Shown here in pieces: positions 29,490 to 39,237 of a stretch of DNA of 64,000 nt. Source of the stretch: Oceanospirillum sanctuarii (GTDB lineage Bacteria > Pseudomonadota > Gammaproteobacteria > Pseudomonadales > Halomonadaceae); assembly GCF_002150805.1 (NCBI RefSeq), contig NZ_MTBA01000004.1:496001-560000 (forward strand), read 5' to 3'. The position numbers and the translations under genes were made by a program. Numbering within the stretch: the stretch's first letter is position 1; each line of letters begins with the position of its first letter. The notes beneath the pieces were generated by a model. It made no database searches. It was not told the origin of the DNA and saw only the letters and a list, made by a program, of their open reading frames with translations.

Positions 29490-29860
29490 ACCCAAACCCC
29501 TGCCAGTACAATCAGAATTACAGAAATCACCAGCGTCAGCTTGGCGCCCAGACGGCCACCTTCCAGTGTTTCACCGATACCAACATCCATAATCAGGTGT
29601 TTGATACCCGCTACAACGTGGTATGCCAATGCGGAAAGAAGTCCCCAGAGTACAAACTTGGCGAATGCACCCTCCTGCAGAGTTTCTTTAACTGCGTTGA
29701 AGCTTTCTTCTGACTCCAGAGAAGCATCAAAAGCCCAGAACATGAACGCCAGTCCGACAAACAGAATAACGCCCGTGATACGGTGCAGAATCGAAGTATA
29801 CGCAGGGAGAGGGAGCTTAATAGTTGCTAGATCTAAGTTTACAGGTCTTTTGCTATTCAC
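29483..29860 (-). CDS. sdhC: Succinate dehydrogenase cytochrome b556 subunit
   Basis: SdhC is the other membrane anchor and haem-binding subunit. The family signature RPVNLDL...LPLPAYTSILHRITGVILF is at the start and HVVAGIKHLIMDVGIGE carries the haem-ligand His (about residue 84). Three helices are visible. The open frame extends back to a TTG at 29935 and contains an ATG at 29917. The usual family N-terminus (M-N-S-K-R-P-V-N-L) begins at the GTG at 29858-29860, giving 125 residues, which I prefer. A longer start from the ATG at 29917 cannot be excluded. Confidence 0.88.
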   Translation of the reverse strand: MNSKRPVNLDLATIKLPLPAYTSILHRITGVILFVGLAFMFWAFDASLESEESFNAVKETLQEGAFAKFVLWGLLSALAYHVVAGIKHLIMDVGIGETLEGGRLGAKLTLVISVILIVLAGVWVW

Positions 29861-30007
29861 GGCTCTTACACACTCTCTATGCCCTTTCTTAGGGCTTATG
29901 GTTTCTGGTGGTTGCATCCTTATATCTAGAAGCAATAAACAGGGCTAAAACCCTATTTCGTATACCTATTTATATAAGGCGGCACCACCGCCAATCGTGC
30001 GGCAGGA

Positions 30008-30036
30008 ATTATAGTGACTCGCTATTCTGATTACAA
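30008..30036 (-). promoter_or_regulatory. sdhC promoter
   Basis: The minus strand shows TTGTAA (30031-30036), a 17-base spacer and TATAAT (30008-30013), about 150 bases before the sdhC start. This is the best sigma-70 match in the intergenic region 29861-30231. It would give an untranslated leader of roughly 140 bases. Confidence 0.75.
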
Positions 30037-30143
30037 TAAAACCAAAGGCATAGCCGGGGCATAATTCCCTTGGGTCGCCACACTTCCGATTGCTACCCGA
30101 TTTTAACAATCGGTACCTGCATTACTGCTACCTTTTTAGGTAA

Positions 30144-30171
30144 TTGACAATCCTGCTTATCCTTCTATATT
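30144..30171 (+). promoter_or_regulatory. gltA promoter
   Basis: TTGACA (30144-30149) and TATATT (30166-30171) are separated by 16 bases on the plus strand. This lies 60 bases before the gltA ATG and faces away from the sdhC promoter, so gltA and sdhCDAB share one regulatory region. Confidence 0.75.
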
Positions 30172-30231
30172 TGTGCAGTCCGCGATTTTGGGCATGGCAA
30201 GTATGAATTAACAATTAGAAAGGAGGCCATA

Positions 30232-31518
30232 ATGGCTGACAAGAAAGCGATCCTGACGGTACCAGGGCTTGACGAACCAATTGAACTGCCGATTTATAAC
30301 GGCACAGTTGGCCCTGACGTTATCGACGTACGCGGCTTGACCTCCAAGGGAATGTTCACTTACGACCCAGGCTTTGTCTCAACTGCTTCCTGCGAGTCTG
30401 CCATCACTTACATTGATGGCGCAAAAGGCGTATTGCTGCACCGCGGCTACCCGATCGAGCAACTGGCAAAGCAGTCTGACTACATCGAACTGTGCTACCT
30501 TCTGCTGAATGGCGAACTGCCAAGCCCAGAAGAGAAAAAACAATTTGAGTCCACTATTACGTACCACACCATGGTGCACGAGCAGCTGACTCAATTCTTC
30601 AAAGGCTTCCGTCGTGACGCACACCCAATGGCAATTTTGTGCGGCGTAGTGGGCGCGCTATCAGCGTTCTACCACGACTCCCTGGATATCAACAACCCAC
30701 GTGACCGTGAAGTTTCAGCATTCCGCCTGATCGCGAAAATGCCAACTATCGCAGCTATGTGCTACAAATATTCAGTTGGCCAGCCTTTCGTATTCCCTCG
30801 CAATGACTTCAACTATGCAGAAAACTTCCTGCACATGATGTTCAGCACACCTTGCGAAGAGTACAAGCCGAACCCGGTACTGGCTAAGGCAATGGACCGC
30901 ATCTTTATGCTGCATGCGGACCACGAGCAGAACGCGTCTACTTCTACCGTTCGCCTGACCGGCTCCACCGGCGCCAACCCATTTGCCTGTATTGCTGCAG
31001 GTATTGCTGCTCTTTGGGGCCCATCACACGGTGGCGCCAACGAAGCAGTACTGGAGATGCTGGACGAAATCGGTGAAGATTCTGAAGAGAACATCCAGCG
31101 CTTCATCGCTAAAGCGAAAGACAAAGATGATCCATTCCGTCTGATGGGCTTTGGTCACCGCGTTTACCGTAACTTCGACCCTCGTGCGAAAGTTATGAAA
31201 GAAACCTGTGACGAAGTTCTGAAAGAACTAGGCCTGGAAAACGATCCACAGCTGCATATTGCTAAGCGCCTGGAAGAGATCGCACTGGAAGACGAATACT
31301 TCGTTAAGCGCCAGCTTTACCCGAACGTAGACTTCTACTCCGGCATCATCCTGAAAGCGATTGGCATTCCAACCAACATGTTCACAGTGATCTTTGCACT
31401 GTCCCGTACTGTTGGCTGGATCTCTCACTGGAAAGAGATGGTAAGCGGCGACAACAAGATTGGTCGCCCTCGCCAGCTGTACAAAGGTTCCGATGCTCGC
31501 GATTATCCTGCAAAATAA
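30232..31518 (+). CDS. gltA: Citrate synthase (type II, NADH-sensitive family)
   Basis: GltA condenses acetyl-CoA and oxaloacetate. The length of 428 and the N-terminal domain put it with the hexameric type II enzymes of Gram-negative bacteria. Catalytic residues: [12 protein letters not shown] (His about 265), [18 protein letters not shown] (His about 306) and [16 protein letters not shown] (Asp about 363). A full AGGAGG stands seven bases before the ATG, which predicts strong translation. It is divergent from sdhC and is followed by its own terminator. Confidence 0.97.
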   Translation: MADKKAILTVPGLDEPIELPIYNGTVGPDVIDVRGLTSKGMFTYDPGFVSTASCESAITYIDGAKGVLLHRGYPIEQLAKQSDYIELCYLLLNGELPSPEEKKQFESTITYHTMVHEQLTQFFKGFRRDAHPMAILCGVVGALSAFYHDSLDINNPRDREVSAFRLIAKMPTIAAMCYKYSVGQPFVFPRNDFNYAENFLHMMFSTPCEEYKPNPVLAKAMDRIFMLHADHEQNASTSTVRLTGSTGANPFACIAAGIAALWGPSHGGANEAVLEMLDEIGEDSEENIQRFIAKAKDKDDPFRLMGFGHRVYRNFDPRAKVMKETCDEVLKELGLENDPQLHIAKRLEEIALEDEYFVKRQLYPNVDFYSGIILKAIGIPTNMFTVIFALSRTVGWISHWKEMVSGDNKIGRPRQLYKGSDARDYPAK

Positions 31519-31536
31519 TCCCGAACCGGTTCCACC

Positions 31537-31564
31537 AAAAGGGCTGCTTTGCAGCCCTTTTTTC
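31537..31564 (+). terminator. gltA terminator
   Basis: The 11-bp stem AAAAGGGCTGC / GCAGCCCTTTT with a 3-base TTT loop is followed by TTTCTTT, 18 bases after the gltA stop. Confidence 0.92.
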
Positions 31565-31614
31565 TTTAGTGATAAAACACATACCCGACCAACAGAGCAC
31601 GGAGAACAATAACA

Positions 31615-32490
31615 ATGCCATTAAATCTCGCATTTATCGGTCTTGGCGTTATGGGTTACCCAATGGCAGGACATCTGGCGAAAGCCGGTCATAAGGTTTG
31701 CGTCTATAACCGCACCACTCAAAAAGCGGAACAATGGGCAGAAACCTATGGCGGCACTTTTGGCACCACTCCGGCAGAAGCAGCAAAAAATGCTGACATC
31801 GTCTTCTGCTGCGTGGGTAATGACGATGATGTACGTAGCGTTACCACCGGCGAAAACGGCGCAATCTCCGGAATGAAACCTGAAGCCATTCTTATCGATC
31901 ACACTACTGCATCAGCCGAACTTGCCACTGAGCTCGACACAGCCTGTCGTAACGCCGGATTACACTTTATTGACGCTCCGGTTTCCGGAGGCCAACAAGG
32001 TGCTGAAAACGGAAAACTGACCATCATGTGCGGTGGCGAAGAAGCGATCTTCGAAAAAAGCCAGGATATAATGGCGATTTATGCACAGGCCGTCACCCTG
32101 ATGGGCGAAGCAGGCGCAGGCCAAATGACCAAGATGGTCAACCAGATCTGTATCGCAGGCCTGGTACAGGGCTTATCGGAAGGACTCTACTTTGCCGAGA
32201 AAGCAGGTCTTGATCAAAACAAAGTGATCGATGTGATCTCTAAAGGCGCCGCAGGCTCATGGCAAATGATGAACCGCCACCAGACAATGATCGATGATAA
32301 ATACGACCATGGCTTCGCAGTCGACTGGATGCGCAAAGACCTTGATATCTGTCTAAACCAGGGACGCAAGATTAAGGCTAAACTACCGGTCACCGCACTT
32401 GTTGACCAGTTCTACGGAGAGGTACAGGCAATGGGTGGTGGCCGCTGGGATACCTCCAGCTTACTCAAGCGCCTGAAAGCAACAGACTAA
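31615..32490 (+). CDS. Beta-hydroxyacid dehydrogenase (3-hydroxyisobutyrate dehydrogenase family)
   Basis: This is an NAD(P)-dependent dehydrogenase of 291 residues, acting on beta-hydroxyacids such as 3-hydroxyisobutyrate or tartronate semialdehyde. The Rossmann motif GLGVMGYPMAGHLAKAGH (about 9-26), the substrate motif DAPVSGGQQGAENGKLTIMCGG (about 122-143) and GQMTKMVNQ with the catalytic Lys (about 169-178) are all present. A GGAG precedes the ATG by nine bases. The substrate cannot be fixed; the NRTTQKA after the dinucleotide fold (Arg at the 2'-phosphate position) suggests preference for NADP. Confidence 0.87.
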   Translation: MPLNLAFIGLGVMGYPMAGHLAKAGHKVCVYNRTTQKAEQWAETYGGTFGTTPAEAAKNADIVFCCVGNDDDVRSVTTGENGAISGMKPEAILIDHTTASAELATELDTACRNAGLHFIDAPVSGGQQGAENGKLTIMCGGEEAIFEKSQDIMAIYAQAVTLMGEAGAGQMTKMVNQICIAGLVQGLSEGLYFAEKAGLDQNKVIDVISKGAAGSWQMMNRHQTMIDDKYDHGFAVDWMRKDLDICLNQGRKIKAKLPVTALVDQFYGEVQAMGGGRWDTSSLLKRLKATD

Positions 32491-32609
32491 ATACCTTTTT
32501 GGTAATAGCCTGATACAATTTTAAGTGTACAATTCAGGCATTTGATTTTATAAGATGTTTTCTTTTTTCTAAAACATCCCAGCCATTCTGACAAAGAGGA
32601 TTTGGTACC

Positions 32610-34553
32610 TTGGCGACCGAGACACCCAACGCACAGCAGGACAATCAATCTGAGCCGCAAGGCCAGCTCTTGACCAAACCTGAAAGCATCTACGGGCTTC
32701 TCAACCGCCTGAAGGATCACCATATCCCTCTCAAGCTTCACTTCAATACGGTTGAAGGTGTTTATAGCACCATCATCCTTAAAGTGGATCTTAAGAACCG
32801 CCACTTTATTGTCGATCAGGTCTCTCCCAACTGGGGAGACCGGGTTATGGCTAAAAGTGGTGCCTTTATGTTTGAAGCCTATTACGACGGTTGCCGTATC
32901 GCTTCATCAACCCTTAAAGCCGTTGGCAAAGGGGTACAGGATGGTCAGGCGATCTACAAGATCCCTTTCCCGGATGAGCTGGATTATTTCCAGCGCCGCC
33001 AGTTTTACCGCGCACAGATTCGTCGCGGCGTTGTTATCGATGCTATTTTCGATTCCAAAGACTTTGCCAAACCTATCGTTGGTGAACTGAAGGATATTTC
33101 AGCCCAGGGCTGTCAGATCGAAATCGATGGCGATTATCGGGAGATTCTTGGTAATCAGGCGGTTCTGGACAGCTGCTCGATCACTTTCCCGAATCAACTG
33201 TCTATTGTCACCGCTATTCAGGTTCGCCACGTAGGCTATGACGAGAAGACTGATCGCTCAAGCTGTGGCTGCCTATTTGTTGATCTCCCCCCAATGGAAG
33301 AGCGCAAGGTATCCTACGCCGTAGCTGAGATCCAAAGGGAAGTCGCCCGTCGCTCCAGCGATGGTAGCTCTCGCTACATCTCCCCTCTTTACGAACCCAA
33401 ACCCCTTGAAGAGGGCGAAGGTGGCGAATCAGCACCAGCAGCAGAAAGCAGCGAAAAACCTCGTCGCAAGAAAGTGACTAAGGCGAACAGAACTTCTGAT
33501 AGCAACTCATCAGCAACAACTGACGAAGATAACTCCGAAGAGCTGGTTGAAGAGGTTATCGAAGAGGGTTCCATTCAGTCCGGCATTAACGAACTGAAAC
33601 AACAGAAAGAGAAAGCCAAGCTACAGGAACTGTTCAAAGAGTTCCGTCTTTACCACACCAATGCGATCGCTTGCGTGAAGGGCTTGCTGGCCCAGCTCAA
33701 GCAGAAACAAACACTTAAGCTGCAGCCCGCATTCGACGTTTCCGAGCAACTGGCCAGCGCATTGGAACAGAACCCTCACGTTCTTCTGGCGCTAACCACA
33801 TTGCGTGATGCTCAGGATTATATTCCTCAGCACAGCGTCAGCTTTGGCATTCACTTAGCCTATTTTGCTAAGAGCATGGGTTATACCGGAAGCCTTGCTG
33901 ATCTCATTATGGCTGGACTGGTTCATGATCTGGGCAAGAATTCCCTGCCAAGCATGATCATGTTTAAACCGGATCGCCTGACGCCGCAGGAACTGAAGAC
34001 CATGCAGCGCCATGTCATCACCACCCACAAAGCGTTGACGGAAGCCAGCACCGACCTGCCTAAAGAAGTTATGGCGGTCGTTCTGGGCAACACAGAGCGC
34101 CTTGACGGTAATGGCTACCCCCGCAAGCTGAAAGCAGACAAGATTTCCGGCCTCGCCCGAATGGCAGCTATTGTTGATGCTTATGACGCCATGACTACCG
34201 ACCGTAACTACGCCAAAGGCATGTTGCCGGCACTGGCTTTCAAAACCCTGATGAACAGTGACAAACAGTTCGACCGCCTGATGGTACAACGCTTTATCAA
34301 ATGCGTCGGCCTGATGCCGGTTGGCTCTTTTGTTCGCCTGTCATCCAACAAGCTGGGCTTTGTGCTGACACTGGATCCGGAAACCGCCAAACCTGCTATG
34401 GTTCGTGTAATTTATGATGCAGACAAAAAGCAACTGATCACACCGGATGATTTCGATCTGACCGATCCGGCAAGCTCTGCAAGCGTAGGCACGATTGTCC
34501 GCCCGGAAGACCCAAGCAAGTACTTCGTAAACCGCTTGCTAATGATGGACTAG
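32610..34553 (+). CDS. YcgR-N/PilZ - HD-GYP fusion with degenerate HD-GYP metal site
   Basis: At 647 residues this is a c-di-GMP effector with an attached HD-GYP domain. The YcgR-like N-domain (about 25-125) precedes a PilZ domain with RRQFYR (about 128-133) and DISAQG (about 162-167), the two c-di-GMP-binding motifs, both intact. A charged, low-complexity linker (about 255-330) follows. The HD-GYP domain keeps HDLGK (about 439-443) and GNGYP. The usual HHE has become NTE (about 494-496), so two metal-binding His are lost and phosphodiesterase activity is doubtful. The start is a TTG, well supported by AGAGGA nine bases upstream. There is no membrane segment. Confidence 0.88.
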   Translation: MATETPNAQQDNQSEPQGQLLTKPESIYGLLNRLKDHHIPLKLHFNTVEGVYSTIILKVDLKNRHFIVDQVSPNWGDRVMAKSGAFMFEAYYDGCRIASSTLKAVGKGVQDGQAIYKIPFPDELDYFQRRQFYRAQIRRGVVIDAIFDSKDFAKPIVGELKDISAQGCQIEIDGDYREILGNQAVLDSCSITFPNQLSIVTAIQVRHVGYDEKTDRSSCGCLFVDLPPMEERKVSYAVAEIQREVARRSSDGSSRYISPLYEPKPLEEGEGGESAPAAESSEKPRRKKVTKANRTSDSNSSATTDEDNSEELVEEVIEEGSIQSGINELKQQKEKAKLQELFKEFRLYHTNAIACVKGLLAQLKQKQTLKLQPAFDVSEQLASALEQNPHVLLALTTLRDAQDYIPQHSVSFGIHLAYFAKSMGYTGSLADLIMAGLVHDLGKNSLPSMIMFKPDRLTPQELKTMQRHVITTHKALTEASTDLPKEVMAVVLGNTERLDGNGYPRKLKADKISGLARMAAIVDAYDAMTTDRNYAKGMLPALAFKTLMNSDKQFDRLMVQRFIKCVGLMPVGSFVRLSSNKLGFVLTLDPETAKPAMVRVIYDADKKQLITPDDFDLTDPASSASVGTIVRPEDPSKYFVNRLLMMD

Positions 34554-34685
34554 AGCTCCAAGCAGACTACAGACCTCCGGAAGCGAACCGCAGAAAATCC
34601 GGGAAATTCTATAAATGACTATTAAGAGATGATCTTTCAGTAAAACGGGAGGGGCATCTGTAGATATAGGCCAAATTTCAGACAT

Positions 34686-34714
34686 AAAAAAACCGCCCAT
34701 AAGGCGGTATTTTT
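34686..34714. terminator. Terminator of the tRNA operon and possibly of the PilZ/HD-GYP gene
   Basis: The stem ACCGCC / GGCGGT with a CATAA loop is flanked by seven As and ATTTTT, so it can work in both directions. On the minus strand it lies about 35 bases after tRNA-Glu. Confidence 0.8.
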
Positions 34715-34747
34715 ATCTCTTTTCAACTCAATCTTCAGAAGAAAAGA

Positions 34748-34823
34748 TGGCGTCCCATAGGGGGTTCGAACCCCTGTTACCGCCGTGAAAGGGCGGTGTC
34801 CTAGGCCACTAGACGAATGGGAC
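34748..34823 (-). tRNA. tRNA-Glu (anticodon TTC)
   Basis: The minus strand reads GTCCCATTCGTCTAG... with the anticodon loop CTTTCAC, T-arm GGGGTTCGAACCCC and acceptor ATGGGAC, discriminator G and an encoded CCA. The 76-base cloverleaf has all four stems. The anticodon TTC reads Glu codons. Confidence 0.96.
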
Positions 34824-34873
34824 GCATAGGACTGAAGTTAATCATAGATCAAACTTCAAATCATACAAGAGAT

Positions 34874-34949
34874 TGGTGGAGCCTAGCGGGATCGAACCGC
34901 TGACCTCAACACTGCCAGTGTTGCGCTCTCCCAGCTGAGCTAAGGCCCC
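34874..34949 (-). tRNA. tRNA-Ala (anticodon GGC)
   Basis: The minus strand reads GGGGCCTTAGCTCAG..., with anticodon stem-loop AACACTGGCAGTGTT (GGC), T-arm AGCGGTTCGATCCCGCT, acceptor AGGCTCC, discriminator A and an encoded CCA. The G3-U70 wobble characteristic of alanine tRNAs is present. It lies 50 bases upstream of tRNA-Glu on the same strand, downstream of gltX. Confidence 0.96.
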
Positions 34950-35091
34950 GTCTCAAGTACGGGACGAATAATACTGATCCGCCCCGAACCGGTCAACACT
35001 TTTTTTCAAAAAAACGTCATTTTTTAAGAAAACTTATGCTGACAAATCAATCGGTTAGCCTGAAAGGCTGTTCCCATAAGGGATCTACCGA

Positions 35092-36576
35092 TTACTGCCC
35101 TAAAGCTGCAAACTCTTTTTCCAGCTTCTTGGTCTGCTTCTTGGAAACACCGCCCAGAACTTCAACCGCATGACGCAGACGGGCACGGGTCATATCCGGA
35201 CCGATAATCGCCATAGAATCCAGTACGGAAGACGAAGTCGCAGAACCAGCGATAGCAACAAAGATCGGCTGCAGGAAGTCTTTGATTTTTACTTCAAAGT
35301 GATCTGCCAGCATCTTCACATCAGCAAAGATATTGTCTTTGTTCCACTCACGCAGCGCTTCCATCTGCCACAGCGTGAACTGCAGCTGTTTTACAACCGC
35401 TTCTTTTTCCGCCTTGATATGAGCAAAGCTCTCTTCGTTGATTGGCAGCATGCCAGAGAAGAAGAAGCCCGCCAGCGGTGTAATATCGCTGAACGTTTCC
35501 ACACGGCCTTTAATCTGAGGAATGATCTGGCTGACATACTCAGGGTTGAAAGCCCACTTCATCACTTCCTGCATAAACTGCTGGTCATCCAGTGTTTCAC
35601 GGATGTACAGGCCGTTCAGCCAGGACAGCTTCTCAACGTCAAATACAGGGCCACCCAGAGAAACACGCTGAATATCGAAGTTTTCGATCATCTCATCCAG
35701 AGTGAAGCGCTCACGCTCATCCGGCATAGACCAGCCCATACGCCCCAGATAGTTCACAACCGCCTGCGGCAGGAAACCCATACGACGATAGAAGTTGATC
35801 GAAGTCGGGTTCTTACGCTTGGACAGCTTGGACTTGTCGGCATTACGCAGCAGCGGGAAGTGACACAGTACCGGCATATCCCAACCGAAGTATTCGTACA
35901 GCAGCTTGTGCTTAGGCGCAGAGTTGATCCACTCTTCACCGCGCAGTACGTGAGTGATCTTCATCAGATGATCATCCACCACGTTCGCCAGGTGGTAGGT
36001 CGGCATGCCATCTGCTTTCAGCAGAATCTGACAATCGATCTGGCCCCAATCGATCTCGATAGTGCCACGCAGCATGTCTTCAACCTGACAAACACCTTCT
36101 TCCGGTACACACATACGGATCACGTAAGGTGCGCCAGCGGCTTCACGGGCTGCAACCTCTTCCGCAGGCAGAGCCAGATCGCTCTGTTTCAGAGCAGTAT
36201 GCTTGCCTTCAGCCTTACGGGCTTCACGCAACTCATCCAGCTCTTCACTGGTGCGGTAACAACGGAAAGCTTTACCTTCATTTTCCAGACGGTACGCGTA
36301 ATCGGCATACATATCCTTACGCTCAGACTGACGGTAAGGACCGTACTCACCACCAACATCCGGCCCCTCATCCCAGTTCAGACCTAACCAACGCAGCGAA
36401 TCGAAAATCATCTGTTCCGATTCAGCACTGCTACGGGTCTGATCGGTATCTTCAATACGCAGAATAAACTTACCGCCATGCTTACGGGCAAAAGCCAGGT
36501 TAAACAGTGCAATATAAGCGGTACCAACGTGGGGATCACCGGTTGGTGATGGAGCAATACGGGTGCGAACAGTCAT
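35092..36576 (-). CDS. gltX: Glutamyl-tRNA synthetase
   Basis: GltX charges tRNA-Glu. The class I signature is [14 protein letters not shown] (HIGH motif, about 9-22) and the second is KSKLSKR (KMSKS equivalent, about 249-255). The length of 494 is normal, and the C-terminal anticodon-binding helical domain is complete. The cognate tRNA-Glu gene lies about 270 bases downstream on the same strand with tRNA-Ala, a linkage also seen in Pseudomonas. No Cys-rich zinc motif of the E. coli type (C-x-C-x(n)-C) is evident in the SerGlu-rich loop around residue 100-130. Confidence 0.96.
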   Translation of the reverse strand: MTVRTRIAPSPTGDPHVGTAYIALFNLAFARKHGGKFILRIEDTDQTRSSAESEQMIFDSLRWLGLNWDEGPDVGGEYGPYRQSERKDMYADYAYRLENEGKAFRCYRTSEELDELREARKAEGKHTALKQSDLALPAEEVAAREAAGAPYVIRMCVPEEGVCQVEDMLRGTIEIDWGQIDCQILLKADGMPTYHLANVVDDHLMKITHVLRGEEWINSAPKHKLLYEYFGWDMPVLCHFPLLRNADKSKLSKRKNPTSINFYRRMGFLPQAVVNYLGRMGWSMPDERERFTLDEMIENFDIQRVSLGGPVFDVEKLSWLNGLYIRETLDDQQFMQEVMKWAFNPEYVSQIIPQIKGRVETFSDITPLAGFFFSGMLPINEESFAHIKAEKEAVVKQLQFTLWQMEALREWNKDNIFADVKMLADHFEVKIKDFLQPIFVAIAGSATSSSVLDSMAIIGPDMTRARLRHAVEVLGGVSKKQTKKLEKEFAALGQ

Positions 36577-36628
36577 GGTTTTCCGTTCTTTCCTGTGATG
36601 ATGAATGGGAGATAATCAATTGCGGGCA

Positions 36629-36662
36629 ATTATAGTCGAGGGGCTGTCTGACCGACAGCCCC
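36629..36662 (-). promoter_or_regulatory. Possible gltX -10 box and adjacent hairpin
   Basis: The minus strand shows TATAAT (36629-36634) 52 bases before the gltX start. No good -35 hexamer is present. Directly upstream is a perfect 9-bp hairpin (GGGGCTGTC / GACAGCCCC, 36640-36662) that covers the -35 region and could act as an operator. Confidence 0.4.
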
Positions 36663-36729
36663 CGAATCCGGAATAAAGCGTCCGTGAATAAAACTTTACG
36701 TTTATCCCGGATGAAACAGACAAAACAAC

Positions 36730-37536
36730 TTACAGACGACGGTGCAGCCAGCAGGGTAACTGCTGACGAACCTCTTCAAAGCGGCTGACTTTAAGCTCTG
36801 CCACGATGACACCTTCACCGGTTTCCAGCTCTGCCAGCTTCTCACCCCAGGGATCCAGCGCCATGGTGCGCCCCCAGGTTTTACGGCCACTTTCGTGATC
36901 ACCACCCTGCGCCGGTGCCAGCAGGTAACACTGGTTTTCCACCGCACGGGCTTTGAGCAACAACTCCCAGTGGGCTCGACCAGTCGGCACAGTAAAGGCG
37001 GAAGGCACTACAAGTAGATCCACATTATCCAGCGCACGGAAAAGCTCCGGGAAACGCAGGTCATAACAGATCGCCAGCCCAACACGTCCCCAGGGGGTAT
37101 CAAAACAAACCGGCTGAGTGCCCGCTTCAATACTGGCTGATTCGTTATAGCTCTCATCTCCCTGTTGGAAACCAAACAGATGGATTTTGTCATAGCGGGC
37201 AACGCAAACACCGTCCGGATCAAACACCAGCGTCGTGTTGGTGACATGATCTTCCTGCTTACCTTTCAATGGCAAAGAACCCGCCACCAGCCAGATATTC
37301 AGCTTACGGGCGAGGGTCGCCAAGCGTTGCTGAATCGGACCTTCACCGAAAGCCTCTGCAATATCAAATTTTGCCCGTTCATCATGGTGCAGCAGCGTAA
37401 AATACTCTGGCAAAGCCACCAGCTGAGCACCCTGCTCAGCCGCCTGAGACACCCAATACTCGGCGCGAGCCAGATTCTGCTCCAGATCTTCACCGGACAC
37501 CATCTGTACTGCTGCTACCTTAAAATCTGCCAGCAT
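36730..37536 (-). CDS. Carbon-nitrogen hydrolase (Nit1-type, deaminated glutathione amidase-like)
   Basis: This is a nitrilase-superfamily amidase of 268 residues. The Glu-Lys-Cys triad is in LVALPEYF (Glu about 44), RYDKIHLF (Lys about 116) and LAICYDLRFPELF (Cys about 155). The overall pattern, with GESYNES in the loop and AFTVPTGRAHWELLLKARAVENQ, fits the Nit1/NitFhit group, whose members hydrolyse deaminated glutathione. It sits downstream of gltX on the same strand, but no functional link is implied. The start MLADFKVAAVQMVSG is typical. Confidence 0.85.
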   Translation of the reverse strand: MLADFKVAAVQMVSGEDLEQNLARAEYWVSQAAEQGAQLVALPEYFTLLHHDERAKFDIAEAFGEGPIQQRLATLARKLNIWLVAGSLPLKGKQEDHVTNTTLVFDPDGVCVARYDKIHLFGFQQGDESYNESASIEAGTQPVCFDTPWGRVGLAICYDLRFPELFRALDNVDLLVVPSAFTVPTGRAHWELLLKARAVENQCYLLAPAQGGDHESGRKTWGRTMALDPWGEKLAELETGEGVIVAELKVSRFEEVRQQLPCWLHRRL

Positions 37537-37812
37537 CTTTATTACCTTTTACTGCGACCGTTTTACTACTGCCTACACAGCAGATCTTCCTCTGCAGGGG
37601 TTGTTTCCGTGGGCATATCATCAAGAAAACCAATCCCCAATGCAGAATCGTTAATGAGGCGCAGTATAACAACAGCTTTGCCCCTCGGCACAGCAGGGCT
37701 TCTTGCGTACAATGGCTGGTTTCAGCGTTACCGGCCAGATGACTGATACCCCCATGCTTCAACTGATGACACTGTTTCAACTGAATACGCTTAATATTCT
37801 GGCCCGACAGGA

Positions 37813-39237
37813 TTGGATACGACTTTGACCTCACAGAAAACAAACCGGCTCGATTTTAAAGGCTTTCTGGCAGCATGCTTTAACCGTCGCATGTTAGTCA
37901 CCTTTGTTATGGGCTTCTCCAGCGGTATGCCGCTACTGCTGACCATCTCTGTGCTCCAGGTATGGATGCGTCAGGAAGGTGTGGATCTATCCACCATAGG
38001 CATGATGGCGTTGGTGGGTCTGCCCTACACGCTGAAGTTCGTCTGGGCTCCTCTGCTGGATCGTTACACCCTGCCTTTTCTGGGACGCCGTCGGGGCTGG
38101 CTGCTGCTGATTCAGCTGTTACTCGCGCTTTCCATCGCAAGCCTTGGCCTGTCTGATCCGGCATCGTCACCCTGGTTGATCGCTTTTTTGGCCTTACTGG
38201 TTACCTTCTTCAGCGCCAGTCAGGACATCGTTATTGATGCCTACCGGCGCGAGCATCTGCACGAAAATGAGCTGGGCATGGGCTCCAGCCTTTATGTTTA
38301 TGGCTACCGCACCGGTATGCTGCTGGCCTCCGGCGGTGGTTTGGTTCTGGCTGACAGTATCGGCTTTGCCGCCGTTTATATGCTGATGGGACTCTGTATG
38401 GGAATCGGCATCGTAACCACCCTGATGGCGCCCGAGCCCCGTGTTGCCGCAGCACCACCGACCAGCCTGAAAGCCGCTGTTGTTGAGCCGTTCAAAGAGT
38501 ACTTCACCCGCGACAGCGCCTGGACAATCCTGCTGTTTATTCTGCTTTATAAACTGGGCGACACCCTCGCCAGCGCCATGACCAGCCCCTTCTATGTGGA
38601 TCTTGGTTACAGCTCTGAAGAGATCGGCTACACGGTTAAACTATTCGGTTTCTGGGCCACCCTGATCGGAGCCTTTTTAGGTGGGGCTCTGATTCTTCGT
38701 CTTGGTATCTATCGGGCGCTTTGGCTGTTCGGCATCCTGCAGATGGCCAGTACCGCAGGCTTTGCCGTTCTGGCAGAAGTGGGCTACAACCTGAATGTGC
38801 TTGCTGCCGTTATCGGCTTTGAAAACCTGACCGCAGGCATGGGAACAGCCGCCTACATGGCCTTTATGGCCTCCCTGACCGACAAAAGATTTACAGCTAC
38901 TCAATACGCCCTGCTGACCAGCCTGATGGGCGTGCCCCGCACCCTGATCTCTGCACCAAGTGGCTATCTGGCAGAGGCTGTCGGCTGGACAGAATTTTTT
39001 GTGATCTGCACCCTGATCGCCCTGCCGGGGCTTTGGTTGCTGCGCCACTTTTCAGACTGGCACAGCCATACAGATCATGAAGAAGCTGTCCGGCAAGAAG
39101 ACGAACCTGAAAATTCGGGTTATACCGGATCAGGAAAGATGCGACCGGTTACTCTTGATGAATTGAAACAGGTCACCCGCACCAACCCAAGAATGAATAA
39201 AATAGCCTCAGCAGACACCAAGGAGTCCCAGGCATGA
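37813..39237 (+). CDS. ampG: AmpG-family muropeptide permease (MFS)
   Basis: AmpG imports GlcNAc-anhydroMurNAc muropeptides for cell-wall recycling. At 474 residues with about 12 to 14 hydrophobic helices, it shows the family marks MGFSSGMPLLLTISVLQVWM (about 35-54), LKFVWAPLLDRY, GRRRGWLL and SASQDIVIDAYRRE (about 137-150). The frame opens at a TTG (37813). A second in-frame TTG at 37825 has GGATTGGA six bases upstream and is an equally possible start. The last 50 residues are hydrophilic. The last four bases overlap the start of the Zur-like gene, so the two are coupled. Confidence 0.88.
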   Translation: MDTTLTSQKTNRLDFKGFLAACFNRRMLVTFVMGFSSGMPLLLTISVLQVWMRQEGVDLSTIGMMALVGLPYTLKFVWAPLLDRYTLPFLGRRRGWLLLIQLLLALSIASLGLSDPASSPWLIAFLALLVTFFSASQDIVIDAYRREHLHENELGMGSSLYVYGYRTGMLLASGGGLVLADSIGFAAVYMLMGLCMGIGIVTTLMAPEPRVAAAPPTSLKAAVVEPFKEYFTRDSAWTILLFILLYKLGDTLASAMTSPFYVDLGYSSEEIGYTVKLFGFWATLIGAFLGGALILRLGIYRALWLFGILQMASTAGFAVLAEVGYNLNVLAAVIGFENLTAGMGTAAYMAFMASLTDKRFTATQYALLTSLMGVPRTLISAPSGYLAEAVGWTEFFVICTLIALPGLWLLRHFSDWHSHTDHEEAVRQEDEPENSGYTGSGKMRPVTLDELKQVTRTNPRMNKIASADTKESQA

